DNA of 64,000 nucleotides from Acidobacteriota bacterium (GTDB lineage Bacteria > Acidobacteriota > JAAYUB01). The notes under the pieces are model-generated. The model saw only the letters and a program-made list of their open reading frames with translations. It did not search any database and was not told the origin of the DNA. Of this stretch, positions 55,474 to 64,000 are shown piece by piece (position 1 is the stretch's first letter; the number at the start of each line of letters is the position of its first letter). The stretch spans positions 37,240 through 101,239 of the forward strand of contig JAAYUB010000004.1 in NCBI GenBank assembly GCA_012517875.1, given 5' to 3'. The translations under genes were made by a program, and so were the position numbers.

Positions 55474-57132
55474 ATGAGAGGCATCGGGCGGCTGTTGGGA
55501 ATCCTGGCTCTGGTGGCAGCGATGGGCGCGACCGGTCGACCTGCGGCTGCGGGGACGCCTGCGCCGGCCATTCCGGCCGGGGCGATGCTGTACGCCGAGA
55601 CTCCCGACTTGAACGGATTGCTGGCCCAGTGGGAGGCTTCCACGGCCAGGAAGTCATGGGAATCCGGTGCGGCGCGGGAGCTGTTCATCCGGTCGCGGGT
55701 TTTCCTCAAGTGGGAGGACCGACTGGGTAAGCTTTCAGCGCTGGCGGGCCGGGAGCTGGATCTGAGCTTTCTGCGTCAGCTCGACGCCCGCCGGGCGGTG
55801 CTGGCCGTGTACGACCCGGGCCGGCGGGAGGGCCTCCTGGCGGTGGAGACGGGGCCCAACGGGCGGGCGGCCGCCGACGCGGTCGCCGCTGCGCTGGAGG
55901 CGCGGGACGCCAAAGGCACTGCCTACCGCGGGCGATTTCTGGAGGACGACGGCGTGTTCCTCGGGCTGTGGCGCGACGGGGCCACGGTGTACCTGGCCAC
56001 GTCGGACCGACTGCTGCGCGAGGTGATCCGCCTGCGCCGCGAGGGCGGCGGCTGGAGCTTTCCAGAGGCGGCCGCGGAGCGGCCATACGCGTTGCGGCTG
56101 GACTTGGATCTGGCCGCGATCCGCAAGACGTCGTATTACCACCGCTACTGGGTTCACGATCCGGACGGCGAGTGGACCGGCTGCGCCCGGGCGCTGCTGG
56201 TGATCGCGCGCGACGGCGCCGGCTGGACCGAGGAACGGCTCTTCCTGACGACGGCGGACGGACCGGCGGTGTTTCCGACGGCTGCGGCGCCGAATCCGGG
56301 CGTCATCGCGCCCTTCTGGTCGGTGCGGCGGTCGGCGGCGGACGACGTCCAGGAACTGCTGCTGGAAGGGGTCCTCCGGCTGCCGGCCGAACGGCAGGCC
56401 GAACTCGCGCCGCGCACGTTGTATCAGGGGACCGCCTATAAAGTCGCCGCAGCCGAAACATCCGACTTCGAGCGGGCCATCGATCAGTCGTCACCCGACG
56501 TTTCCGTTGAAACGCTCTGGTCCGGTGCAGCCGGTGTCGGAACGGATCTCGACACCTACCTGGCTGCGGCCGGGCCGTGGCGGACCGGCTGGACGTGGGA
56601 TGCGCCGCAGACCGGCGACGCCCGGACATGGAGTATGCCGGGTGGCGGACTGACCCTGATCGGCGAGAACGCGGCGGGTTCGGTGGGCCGGTTCCGGGAA
56701 CTCCTGACCCGCGCGTTGGCGGCCGCCTACCTGACCAATCCGGCGGCGGTGGCGTGGGCGGAGGCGGAACCCGGCGTATTCCGCTGCCGCGAGCCTGTGG
56801 ATGTGTGGCTGGCCGAAGCGTCGCCGGGGGTGCTGCTCGTCGCCTCCTCCGCCCCGATGCTCGCCGAGGCGCGGCGGCTGGCCGCAGTTGCGGATGGCGT
56901 GGACGCCGCCGCCGGCTGGAACCTGGCGGCGGTCGGGGACACGTATCGCCGGTTGCTGACAGACATGGGACAGTCCGCGGCGGAACAGTCGTCCGACGGC
57001 GCCCCCCGTTTCATGACCCATGTGGTGCCGTCGTTGCTTAGCGTTTTCCAGGCGGTGGACCGGATCCGTTTCGTGCAGAAAAAGGTGCCGACGGGGATCT
57101 ACGAGCGTGTCGATTACCTGGCCGCGCCGTAG
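55474..57132 (+). CDS. Exported DUF3352-like protein
   Basis: The 552-residue protein has a signal peptide (to about PAAAG), then IPAGAMLYAETPDLNGLLAQW, the typical opening of DUF3352-type proteins. Later segments (LDARRAVLAVYDPG, TVYLATSDRLLREVI, LLVASSAPMLAEARRL) repeat the pattern of that family. Function unknown. It starts ten bases after the giant TPR gene with GAGAGG ahead of the ATG. Confidence 0.75.
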   Translation: MRGIGRLLGILALVAAMGATGRPAAAGTPAPAIPAGAMLYAETPDLNGLLAQWEASTARKSWESGAARELFIRSRVFLKWEDRLGKLSALAGRELDLSFLRQLDARRAVLAVYDPGRREGLLAVETGPNGRAAADAVAAALEARDAKGTAYRGRFLEDDGVFLGLWRDGATVYLATSDRLLREVIRLRREGGGWSFPEAAAERPYALRLDLDLAAIRKTSYYHRYWVHDPDGEWTGCARALLVIARDGAGWTEERLFLTTADGPAVFPTAAAPNPGVIAPFWSVRRSAADDVQELLLEGVLRLPAERQAELAPRTLYQGTAYKVAAAETSDFERAIDQSSPDVSVETLWSGAAGVGTDLDTYLAAAGPWRTGWTWDAPQTGDARTWSMPGGGLTLIGENAAGSVGRFRELLTRALAAAYLTNPAAVAWAEAEPGVFRCREPVDVWLAEASPGVLLVASSAPMLAEARRLAAVADGVDAAAGWNLAAVGDTYRRLLTDMGQSAAEQSSDGAPRFMTHVVPSLLSVFQAVDRIRFVQKKVPTGIYERVDYLAAP

Positions 57133-57142
57133 TTGTCAACGG

Positions 57143-58072
57143 TTGACCATCCTGGTCTTCGCCGCAGCGCTCGGCGCCTCGGCAGCGAGCGGCGCGGCTC
57201 CCGGGGACTGGGCCGGCCGCGTGGCGGGCGAACCCGGCGCCTACGCCCTGCTGGGCGATCTGGAGGCGGGCCGGCTGTACCCGGCGGGCGCGACGGCCGT
57301 AGGCGACGCCCGTGTGCCCGCCGGCTCCTGGGTCAAGCCGTTCCTTGCCTACGCGCTGCTGGCCTGCGGAAAATCCGACGAAACCGAAACCCTTCTGTGC
57401 ACAGGCTGGCGGGATCCCCGGCATCGGTGCTGGTACGGTCCCGGCCACGGGCGCCTGAACCTGGAACAGGCGCTGGCGCAGAGTTGCAATGCATGGTTCC
57501 AGCAGGTGACACCGCGATTGGAACCGGACGAGTTCCAGAGGATCAACGCCCCGTTTTTCCCCGTCGGATGGTCCGATGCGACCACTGAAATAGCGACAGC
57601 GGAAGAGTGGCAAAACACCTTCATCGCCGGACGGCTGACCGCCCGAAGCTTGACCTTCGAAGCCTGGAGCCGCGCGCTGGCGGCGCTGGTGCTGGGCCGC
57701 CGGGTGGACTGGCCGGCCGGGACGGGGGTGCGCGAGCTGGCGCTCGGCTCGCCGGTGGGAGATCCGGCCGCCCTGGCAGTCGTGCGGCGAGGGTTGCATG
57801 CGGCGGCCGCAGGTGGCACCGGCCTGGAGCTGGCGCGACGGTTCGGTTCCGCCGAGCTATGGGTCAAAACCTCGTCGTCGCAGTCACCGTACGGCGACGT
57901 CGCCGGACGGCGGCCCGATGCGGTGTGCATGGTCGCGGCCTTCTGGCCGGCCGGACACCCCCGGGCGTGCATCGTCCTGTTCGTGCCCCGGGGGATGGCT
58001 GCGACCACAGCGGCGCCCCTGGCCTGCGACGTGCTGCGTGACTTTTGCCGGTGGCGACGGATGATGCCATGA
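57143..58072 (+). CDS. Exported penicillin-binding-type transpeptidase domain protein with a KTS motif
   Basis: A stand-alone transpeptidase domain (309 aa from TTG 57143). Three family motifs are seen in order: SxxK as GSWVKPF (Ser62, Lys65), SxN as QSCNAWF (Ser114, Asn116) and, in place of KTG, KTSS (Lys242-Ser244). RCWYGPGHGRLNLEQALAQSCN follows the pattern of PBP2/FtsI-like enzymes. The dimerisation and glycosyltransferase domains are absent. It may be a transpeptidase, a carboxypeptidase or a penicillin-binding pseudo-enzyme. The start is uncertain: TTG 57143 gives a short signal peptide but has a poor SD. It overlaps the SpoIID-like gene by ATGA. Confidence 0.75.
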   Translation: MTILVFAAALGASAASGAAPGDWAGRVAGEPGAYALLGDLEAGRLYPAGATAVGDARVPAGSWVKPFLAYALLACGKSDETETLLCTGWRDPRHRCWYGPGHGRLNLEQALAQSCNAWFQQVTPRLEPDEFQRINAPFFPVGWSDATTEIATAEEWQNTFIAGRLTARSLTFEAWSRALAALVLGRRVDWPAGTGVRELALGSPVGDPAALAVVRRGLHAAAAGGTGLELARRFGSAELWVKTSSSQSPYGDVAGRRPDAVCMVAAFWPAGHPRACIVLFVPRGMAATTAAPLACDVLRDFCRWRRMMP

Positions 58073-59286
58073 ACCGCCGAGTGTTAGTCGCAAGCCGGGC
58101 CGTGATTCTGATGATGCTGCTCAGCACCGCGCTGAGCCGCGGTGAGGCGGCGGCGCCGACGCCTGTGGTCCGGATCGATGTGCTTGGCTTGTTCCGTCCG
58201 CCGGCCGTCGAACTGGTGGCCGTGGATACCGCCAGTTTCAGTTTTAATGACGGCGGCGGGATAGTGCGCGTCCTGCCGCCGGGAGCGGCGGTGGCGCTCA
58301 GCCGGAACGGGGGGCGGGTGCAGGCGGTGCACGCCGGTCAGATTCGCGAGAATGGCCGCCAGTGCGCGGTGACACCGGCAGCCCCCGACGGACGGATTGA
58401 GATCCGGTTGGCGAATGGATTCCGCCGCGTGTTTTGCGGCACCGTCACCGTCCGTCCCGCGATCGCAGGCGACTGGCTCCAGCTCGTCGCGCACCGGCCC
58501 CTTGAGGATTATGTGGCGGGAGTCGTCTCGGCTGAGTTGGGGGCATCCGCCCCGCCGGCGGCGCTTCAGGCGTTGGCGACGGTGGTGCGCACCCAGACGC
58601 TCCGGTGGCGGGGACGCCATGCGGACGAAGGGTGCGACTTGTGCGACAACACCCATTGCATGCTGTACCAGGGCGAGGAGAACGGTGCGGCAGCGGTCCG
58701 CCGCGTGCTGGCACCACTGCGCGACGTGGTGCTCGTCCGGAACGGTCAGCTGGCCATGGCGCCATTTACTGCCTGCTGTGGGGGAGCGCCGCTTCCCGCC
58801 GCCTGGATCTGGCCGGGGGCGGTGGATACCGGCCCCGGCCGAACCTGCGATCGCTGCCGGGAAAATCCCGACGCGGTCTGGACAGCCATAGCGGCCAGCC
58901 CGGATTTCCTGCCGCGAATCGGTTCGGCGCTCGGAGGGTTCGCACCCGCAAGGATCCGGGTTGAGGAGCCGCCCGGGCGATCTCCCGTGGTGGTGCTGGC
59001 GGGCGATTGCGGCGAGCGCCGGATCCCCGTGGAGGAGTTCCGGATCGCCTGCGGGCGGACCTTTGGGTGGAACCTGATTCGCAGCAATCGCTTCCAGGTG
59101 CGGCAGGCGGGGGACCGGTTGCAATTTTCCGGCCGCGGTTTTGGGCATAACGCCGGATTATGCCTGGCCGGGGCGGTAGCCATGGCGTGCGCGGGGGCTA
59201 CGGTGGACGCTATCCTGAATTTCTATTTTCCGGACTGCCGGGCGGTCAGTCGGGCCTCGATGGCGTCCAGCCAGCTGGGTTGGTGA
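58069..59286 (+). CDS. SpoIID/LytB-domain protein
   Basis: SpoIID proteins cleave peptidoglycan glycan strands, preferring strands stripped of peptides. The 405-residue protein has a signal segment, the core LEDYVAGVVSAELG (catalytic-type Glu156), ALQALATVVRTQTL, the cysteine cluster GCDLCDNTHC (189-197) and the closing GRGFGHNAGLCLAGAVAMA. It is last in the operon, directly coupled to the transpeptidase-like gene, which suggests joint action on the wall. Its 3' end overlaps lpxK on the other strand by 64 bases. Confidence 0.88.
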   Translation: MNRRVLVASRAVILMMLLSTALSRGEAAAPTPVVRIDVLGLFRPPAVELVAVDTASFSFNDGGGIVRVLPPGAAVALSRNGGRVQAVHAGQIRENGRQCAVTPAAPDGRIEIRLANGFRRVFCGTVTVRPAIAGDWLQLVAHRPLEDYVAGVVSAELGASAPPAALQALATVVRTQTLRWRGRHADEGCDLCDNTHCMLYQGEENGAAAVRRVLAPLRDVVLVRNGQLAMAPFTACCGGAPLPAAWIWPGAVDTGPGRTCDRCRENPDAVWTAIAASPDFLPRIGSALGGFAPARIRVEEPPGRSPVVVLAGDCGERRIPVEEFRIACGRTFGWNLIRSNRFQVRQAGDRLQFSGRGFGHNAGLCLAGAVAMACAGATVDAILNFYFPDCRAVSRASMASSQLGW

Positions 59287-60290
59287 ACGTGCACGGCGAT
59301 GGAAACAGCGCGGAGGGGACACGGCCAGGCCTCCGGGGGCAGCTTCACGAGATCTTTCTCGGTGGTGAGGAGCACGTCGGGCGTGTCGCGTCGGCAGGCC
59401 GCCGCGATTCGCTCGCGGGCGGCGGCGTCGTAAATCTGGTGATCGGCGAAGGCCAGTCGGGCGATGAGGGCGATCCCGGCCGATTCCAGTATCCCGAAAA
59501 ACGTCTCGGGGCGGGCCAGGCCGCAGAAGGCCACGGCCCGTCGGCCGCGGAGAGCATCGAGCGCACCGGCGGCCCGCGCGTCTCCATCCACGAGGCCGGC
59601 CGGGACGAAGTCCGAGGAGAAAACGGGCACACTGCAAGCATGGCGCGCCACGTCCGGCGGCAGCGCGACGGCGGGCGCCGCGCAGCGGGTGAACAGGATT
59701 AAATCCGCCCGGCGCATGCCGCGGGGGTGCTCCCGCAGCGGACCGGCGGGCAGAAGCCGGCCGTTGCCCAACGGCTCGGCGCCGTCAAGCAGTAGCAGGT
59801 TGCAGTCCCGGTCGAGCGCCAGGTGTTGAAACCCGTCATCCAGGATGAACAGGTTCACGGACAGGTTGGCCTCGGCCCAGCGGCCGGCGATACCGCGGCG
59901 GCGATGGCATAACACCGGGACGCCGGGCAGGCGCCGCGCCAGCAGCACCGGTTCGTCTCCCGCGTCCTCGGGACCGAGGCGGATGATCGTGCCGTCGGAC
60001 ACCACCGCAACCGCCTCGCCGCGTTCACCCCGCCGGCGATAGCCGCGGCTGAGGATGGCCGGGCGCCAGCCGCGCCGCTGGAGCTCGGCCGCCAAGTGCG
60101 CCACCACCGGCGTCTTGCCCGTCCCACCCACGGTAAGGTTGCCCACCGCAAGCACCGGGTGCGCCAACTGCTCCGTTGGCCGTGTCCCGGCTTCATATTG
60201 CCGGTTGCGCCACGCCGTAGCCAGGCCGTAGAGCCAGGCAGCGGGACGGAGGACGGGGGCGAGCACCGCGGGCGGAGCATACGGATTCAT
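59223..60290 (-). CDS. lpxK: Tetraacyldisaccharide 4'-kinase
   Basis: LpxK phosphorylates the 4' position of the lipid A disaccharide at the inner membrane. The 355-residue protein has an N-terminal hydrophobic patch (PAAWLYGLATAWRN), P-loop GNLTVGGTGKTPVV, ILSRGYRRRG, FILDDGFQHLALDRD and GLARPETFF, all typical. ATG 60290 overlaps the waaA stop (ATGA). It is convergent with the SpoIID-like gene, sharing 64 bases. Confidence 0.94.
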   Translation of the reverse strand: MNPYAPPAVLAPVLRPAAWLYGLATAWRNRQYEAGTRPTEQLAHPVLAVGNLTVGGTGKTPVVAHLAAELQRRGWRPAILSRGYRRRGERGEAVAVVSDGTIIRLGPEDAGDEPVLLARRLPGVPVLCHRRRGIAGRWAEANLSVNLFILDDGFQHLALDRDCNLLLLDGAEPLGNGRLLPAGPLREHPRGMRRADLILFTRCAAPAVALPPDVARHACSVPVFSSDFVPAGLVDGDARAAGALDALRGRRAVAFCGLARPETFFGILESAGIALIARLAFADHQIYDAAARERIAAACRRDTPDVLLTTEKDLVKLPPEAWPCPLRAVSIAVHVHQPSWLDAIEARLTARQSGK

Positions 60291-61594
60291 GGCGTCGCGC
60301 TCCCTGCCGGAAACCGGCCGCGGATGATTGTCCAGCACCGGTCGGCGGCTCCCTGGTGTGACCGGATCAGTTCAAGGGCGCGGTGACCCAGGGCAGCGCG
60401 CTCGTCGGGATGGTCGAGGAGGCGTGCCAGCCGACGCGCGAAGTCGTCGGTGTCGGCGGCCTGCTGTAGGGCCTCCGCCTGGCGGAAGAGTGCGGCGATC
60501 TCGCGGAAATTTTCCATGGACGGACCGATCAGGATGGGACGGCCGGCGGCGGCGGGTTCCAGCACGTTGTGACCGCCGGTGGGCGTTAGGGTGCCGCCGA
60601 TGAACACCAGATCGGCCGCCGCGTAGAGCCCGGCGAGTTCACCCAGCGTGTCCAGAATCACCACGTCCGCCGGTTCCCCCGAGGCGTCGGAGGTCAGACT
60701 GGAGCGGAGCGCTACGCGCAGGCCGCGCTGCCGGAACGCGTCGGCCGCCCGGCCGAACCGCTCGGGATGCCGTGGCGCCACCAGCAGCCGGAGCGCCGGC
60801 CGGCTCGGCCGGAGGCGGATGAACTGGTCGGCCAGGATGGCCTCCTCGCCTTCCATGGTGCTGCCGCAGAGAAGCACGAGGGGCCGATCGGTTCCCCAGC
60901 AGGTCCCGATGGCGGCGGCGAGCGCTGTGTTGGGCTGAATCAACCGGAGCGAGTCGAATTTCAGGTTGCCCGCCACCTGGATCCGCGCGGGCGGGGCGCC
61001 CAGTTCGCGAATACGCCGCGCATCCTCCTCAGTCTGCATCAGCCAGTGATCCGGGATGTCCAGGAACGGACGCAGCAGCGCACGCACCCGCCGGTAGCGA
61101 GGCAGGGACCGGTCGGAGATACGGCCGTTGACCAGGTGAACGGGGGTGCCCTGGCGGCGGGCGGCCGCAAGCAGCGTGGGCCAGATCTCCGTCTCGGCGA
61201 TCACCAGCCGGCGGGGGCGGATCCGCTGCAACACCCGCCGGACCGGCCACCATAGGTCATACGGACAGTAGAAGGGGACGACGGTGTCGGCGAAGGTCTT
61301 CCGGGCGGTAGCCTGGCCGGTGGGGGTGATGGTGGACAGGTAGATCCGTGTGTCCGGCTCATCGCGGCGGATACGCTCCACCAGCGGGGCCACCGCAAGC
61401 ACTTCACCGACGCTCACCGCGTGGATCCAGATGGCGTCTTGCCCGTCGTTCGGCGGCGGCAGCCTGAAGGCGAGGCGTTCGCCGACGCCGGCGAACGCGC
61501 GGCCCTTGACGGCGCGTCGGATGAGGAAATAAACCAAGGCCGGCGGCAACAGCAGGGCCAGGGCGAGGTTATAGATGAGGAGAATCAGGGTCAT
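60287..61594 (-). CDS. waaA: 3-deoxy-D-manno-octulosonic acid (Kdo) transferase
   Basis: WaaA adds Kdo to lipid IVA, linking lipid A to core sugars. The 435-residue protein starts with a membrane anchor (LILLIYNLALALLLPPALVYFLI), then the GT-B halves: WIHAVSVGEVLAVAPLV, the EIWPTLL acidic motif and the C-terminal FIGGTLTPTGGHNVLEPAAAG. Length and motifs are normal. It is coupled to lpxK and confirms an LPS-type outer membrane. Confidence 0.95.
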   Translation of the reverse strand: MTLILLIYNLALALLLPPALVYFLIRRAVKGRAFAGVGERLAFRLPPPNDGQDAIWIHAVSVGEVLAVAPLVERIRRDEPDTRIYLSTITPTGQATARKTFADTVVPFYCPYDLWWPVRRVLQRIRPRRLVIAETEIWPTLLAAARRQGTPVHLVNGRISDRSLPRYRRVRALLRPFLDIPDHWLMQTEEDARRIRELGAPPARIQVAGNLKFDSLRLIQPNTALAAAIGTCWGTDRPLVLLCGSTMEGEEAILADQFIRLRPSRPALRLLVAPRHPERFGRAADAFRQRGLRVALRSSLTSDASGEPADVVILDTLGELAGLYAAADLVFIGGTLTPTGGHNVLEPAAAGRPILIGPSMENFREIAALFRQAEALQQAADTDDFARRLARLLDHPDERAALGHRALELIRSHQGAADRCWTIIRGRFPAGSATP

Positions 61595-61670
61595 CGGGCC
61601 TGCCCGGAGACGGGGTGGAGGCAGTGTAGCCGTCCCGTCCGGCGGTTGTCAAGCTGCGGCGGGGAGGATG

Positions 61671-62246
61671 TCACAGGTGGTCGATCTCTGGAAACCCCCG
61701 GTCGAGCAACTTGTCGCCGCAATCCGCCAGGTGGTTGGCGTAGCGGGCCAGCGTGAAAAGGTAATCGCTCAGCCGGTTGACGAGCACCGGCACGTGGTCG
61801 CCGAGCTCGGTCTCGGCCCGGAGGCGGATCAGCCAGCGCTCCGCCCGCCGGCAGACGGTGCGGGCCAGGTGCAGTGCGGCTGCGTCCGGGCATCCGCCGG
61901 GGAGGATGAACTGGCCGAGGGGCGGCAGCACAGCGGACATGACGTCGATGTCCGCTTCCAGGTAGCGGATGTGCCGGGCGTCGATGCGGGTCACGCGGTC
62001 AGCCTCACCGCGGGCTGGGAGCGGCGTGGCCAGGTCGGAGCAGAGGATGAACAGGAGCGTTTGCAGCCGGCTGATGCGGTGGGCGACCTCCGGTCCGGGC
62101 TCAGCCGCAAGCGCAAGTCCCAGCACGGCGTTGAGCTCGTCCAGAGTCCCGTACACATGAAGCCGCAGATGATCCTTGGGGACGCGCTCGCCCGTGAAGA
62201 GGCTTGTCTGTCCGGCGTCGCCAGTTCGGGTGTAAATTTTGACCAC
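61671..62246 (-). CDS. Cob(I)alamin adenosyltransferase, PduO type
   Basis: The enzyme transfers the adenosyl group of ATP to cob(I)alamin, giving adenosylcobalamin. The 191-residue protein begins KIYTRTGDAGQTSLF (ATP-binding N-terminal motif of the PduO/MMAB family) and has YGTLDELNAVLG and CRRAERWLIRL. B12 use by this organism fits the cobalamin-type radical SAM enzyme at 18808-20673, although that enzyme would use methylcobalamin. It lies upstream of waaA with a 76-base gap. Confidence 0.93.
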   Translation of the reverse strand: MVKIYTRTGDAGQTSLFTGERVPKDHLRLHVYGTLDELNAVLGLALAAEPGPEVAHRISRLQTLLFILCSDLATPLPARGEADRVTRIDARHIRYLEADIDVMSAVLPPLGQFILPGGCPDAAALHLARTVCRRAERWLIRLRAETELGDHVPVLVNRLSDYLFTLARYANHLADCGDKLLDRGFPEIDHL

Positions 62247-62330
62247 GGCACCTCCACGATTCCGGGCGGGCCATCCGCCGCCGTCGGGATGAAACGGATC
62301 CGGTCGCCTGACCGCCGCCGGAGCGCAGCG

Positions 62331-63608
62331 TCAGCGTTTATCCAGCGACCGCTCGCGCCAGATCTGGACAAGATGAAGGATCGTCTCCGCCGCCTTGACC
62401 ATGGCCCCGACAGCCACCCACTCCTGCTTGCTGTGGAAATTCATGCCGCCGGCGAATAGATTGGGCGTCAGCAGACCCATGTAACTGAGCCGCGATCCGT
62501 CGGTGCCTCCGCGGATGGCCTTCATGATGGGCGCCAGGCCGGCCCGCTGCACCGCCTCGATGGCGTAATCCATGACCCGTGGCTCCTCGCGGAGCTTGTA
62601 GATCATGTTCCGGTACGACTCCTTGATTTCGATGCTCACGCCGATACCGGGAAAACGCTCCTGGGTGATTGCCGCATAGCTTTTCAGGATGTCGCGGAAC
62701 TGCTCCAATCCCTCCACGCTGAAGTCGCGAATCAGGGTGGTCAGCTTGGCGGCGCTCACGTTCCCCTCGATCTGGTACGGATGGATATAACCCTGGCGGT
62801 CCGTGGTGGTTTCCGGGAGCGATTCCTCAGAATATAGACCGGCGAAATATGCCGCAGCGCGGACGGCGTTGACCATCTTTCCCTTGGCATAGCCCGGGTG
62901 CACGTCACGGCCGGTGAATTGGATGATGGCGGTGTCGGCGCAGAAGGTTTCGTTTTCCACCTCACCGGGGTAGCCGCCGTCGATGGTGTAGGCGAAGGCC
63001 GCGCCGAACGCGGCCACATCGAAGTGCTTCGTGCCGTTACCCACTTCTTCATCGGGGGTGAAGGCGATCTTGATGGTGCCGCGTGGAATGTCGGGGTGCC
63101 GCACCAGGTATTCCACCGCCGCCATGATTTCGGCGACGCCGGCCTTGTCGTCGGCGCCGAGCAGGGTGGTGCCGTCCGAGGTGATGATGTCGTCCCCGAC
63201 GAAATCGGCCAGCTCCGGGTTTTCATCGACGCGGATGACTTGGGCGGGATCGCCCGGCAGGACGATGTCGCCGCCGCCGTAGGCACGGTGCACGATGGGC
63301 TTGACGTCCCGGCCGCTGACGCCGAAGTAGGTGTCCACGTGGGCGATGAAGGCGATGACCGGGATCTGTTTCGCGGTCCGCGGGGGCAGGTTCGAGGGCA
63401 GCGTGGCAAACACGTACCCGTGCTCGTCCACGGCGGCGTCCGTCAGGCCGAGCTCCTGGAGTTCCTGGGCGAGCAGCCGGGCCAGGTCCAGCTGCATGGG
63501 GGTGGAGGGGAAGTGGGGAGAGTCCTCGGCCGAGGTGGTGTCGATCCGGACGTAGCGCAGAAAGCGGTCCACCACACAGGTGGCGGGCACGTCGAAGGTG
63601 TGGGACAT
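62331..63608 (-). CDS. pepT: Peptidase T (tripeptidase)
   Basis: A cytoplasmic M20B zinc peptidase that removes the N-terminal residue from tripeptides. Metal and catalytic blocks: FIAHVDTYFG, LLGADDKAGVAEIMA, FTPDEEVGNG and HPGYAKGKMVNA; the C-terminal GGTDGSRLSYMGLLTPNLFAGG closes the active site. It has 425 residues, slightly longer than E. coli PepT (408). Confidence 0.95.
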   Translation of the reverse strand: MSHTFDVPATCVVDRFLRYVRIDTTSAEDSPHFPSTPMQLDLARLLAQELQELGLTDAAVDEHGYVFATLPSNLPPRTAKQIPVIAFIAHVDTYFGVSGRDVKPIVHRAYGGGDIVLPGDPAQVIRVDENPELADFVGDDIITSDGTTLLGADDKAGVAEIMAAVEYLVRHPDIPRGTIKIAFTPDEEVGNGTKHFDVAAFGAAFAYTIDGGYPGEVENETFCADTAIIQFTGRDVHPGYAKGKMVNAVRAAAYFAGLYSEESLPETTTDRQGYIHPYQIEGNVSAAKLTTLIRDFSVEGLEQFRDILKSYAAITQERFPGIGVSIEIKESYRNMIYKLREEPRVMDYAIEAVQRAGLAPIMKAIRGGTDGSRLSYMGLLTPNLFAGGMNFHSKQEWVAVGAMVKAAETILHLVQIWRERSLDKR

Positions 63609-63644
63609 GACGATCTCCTCTGTTGGGTTTGGGCGGACCGCCGC

Positions 63645-64000
63645 TCAACGGCGGTTGGCCAGCGCCGCGACGTAGCCGGCGCCGAAGCCGTTGTCGATGT
63701 TGACTACGGCGACGTTGGACGCGCAGGAGTTGAGCATGCCGAGCAGCGCGGCGACGCCGCTGAAAGACACGCCGTAGCCGATGCTTGTGGGGACGGCGAT
63801 GACGGGGCAGGACGCCAGACCACCCACCGCGCTCGGCAGGGCGCCTTCCATGCCGGCCACCGCGACAACCACCGAGGCGGCGGCGATCTGTTCCCGCACA
63901 CTCAGCAGGCGGTGAATGCCCGCCACACCCACGTCGGCCACCAGCTCCACGCGGTTGCCCATGATCTGGGCGGTGACCATGGCTTCCTCGGCCACCGGCA
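63645..64000 (-). CDS. larB: Nickel-pincer cofactor biosynthesis protein LarB, C-terminal part (cut by window edge)
   Basis: LarB carboxylates and hydrolyses nicotinic acid adenine dinucleotide in synthesis of the nickel-pincer cofactor of lactate racemase-type enzymes. The visible residues contain [31 protein letters not shown] and LGMLNSCA, ending [14 protein letters not shown], which is the PurE-like catalytic domain of the family. The frame is open through the window edge; the GTG at 63995 lies inside the conserved PVAEEA region, so it is not the start. LarB is usually about 250 aa, so roughly half is present. Confidence 0.92.
   Translation of the reverse strand, partial: PVAEEAMVTAQIMGNRVELVADVGVAGIHRLLSVREQIAAASVVVAVAGMEGALPSAVGGLASCPVIAVPTSIGYGVSFSGVAALLGMLNSCASNVAVVNIDNGFGAGYVAALANRR

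Overview
The window is high-GC bacterial chromosome with almost no spacing between genes. WaaA and LpxK indicate a Gram-negative (LPS) envelope. A secreted VWFA protein of the type described mainly from Acidobacteriota (39569-40666), together with a PEGA-like tail on a Ser/Thr kinase, points to Acidobacteriota or a close relative. This placement is inferred from protein families, not from a marker gene. No phage, insertion sequence or CRISPR array was seen.

Layout. 1-800 is the end of carB. 838-5898 holds tRNA-Glu, tRNA-Lys, an isocitrate-dehydrogenase-type gene, a tiny ribosomal protein THX gene, a metal-binding membrane protein coupled to coaE, a CAT-anticodon tRNA, tilS and hpt. 5982-11937 runs ftsH, folP, cdaA, cdaR, glmM. 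A 1200-residue kinase gene faces it convergently, followed by a PHP-domain gene and tRNA-Val. 17010-21978 is the most unusual locus: a minus-strand set with a protein of 17 tandem 12-residue repeats, a radical SAM enzyme with the CX7CX2C motif of the RiPP-maturation C-methyltransferase family, and a TPR protein. A MidA-like methyltransferase converges on it. 22170-29302 carries exported or metabolic single genes (isochorismatase-like hydrolase, cyclase family, DUF2231, exported rubrerythrin, MltF-like lytic transglycosylase, C69 dipeptidase).

29286-34972 is a leucine locus: a LysR regulator diverges from leuABCD across an AT-rich intergenic region full of inverted repeats; leuA lacks the regulatory domain. 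35002-43881 holds MsrB, a methyltransferase, small exported proteins and a minus-strand operon starting with smpB. From 44024 a six-gene plus-strand operon of about 15.3 kb encodes only exported or anchored proteins: beta-propeller, VIT-VWA, a 2385-residue TPR protein, a DUF3352-like protein, a penicillin-binding-type transpeptidase domain and a SpoIID/LytB protein. This is a second candidate for a new system, probably acting on the cell wall. The window ends with lpxK, waaA, a cobalamin adenosyltransferase, pepT and the end of larB, all on the minus strand.

Promoters of sigma-70 type (TTGACA / TATAAT-like, 16-18 bp spacing) are clear in front of the tRNAs, the THX gene, smpB and the six-gene operon. 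Many neighbours overlap by ATGA or GTGA, implying translational coupling.
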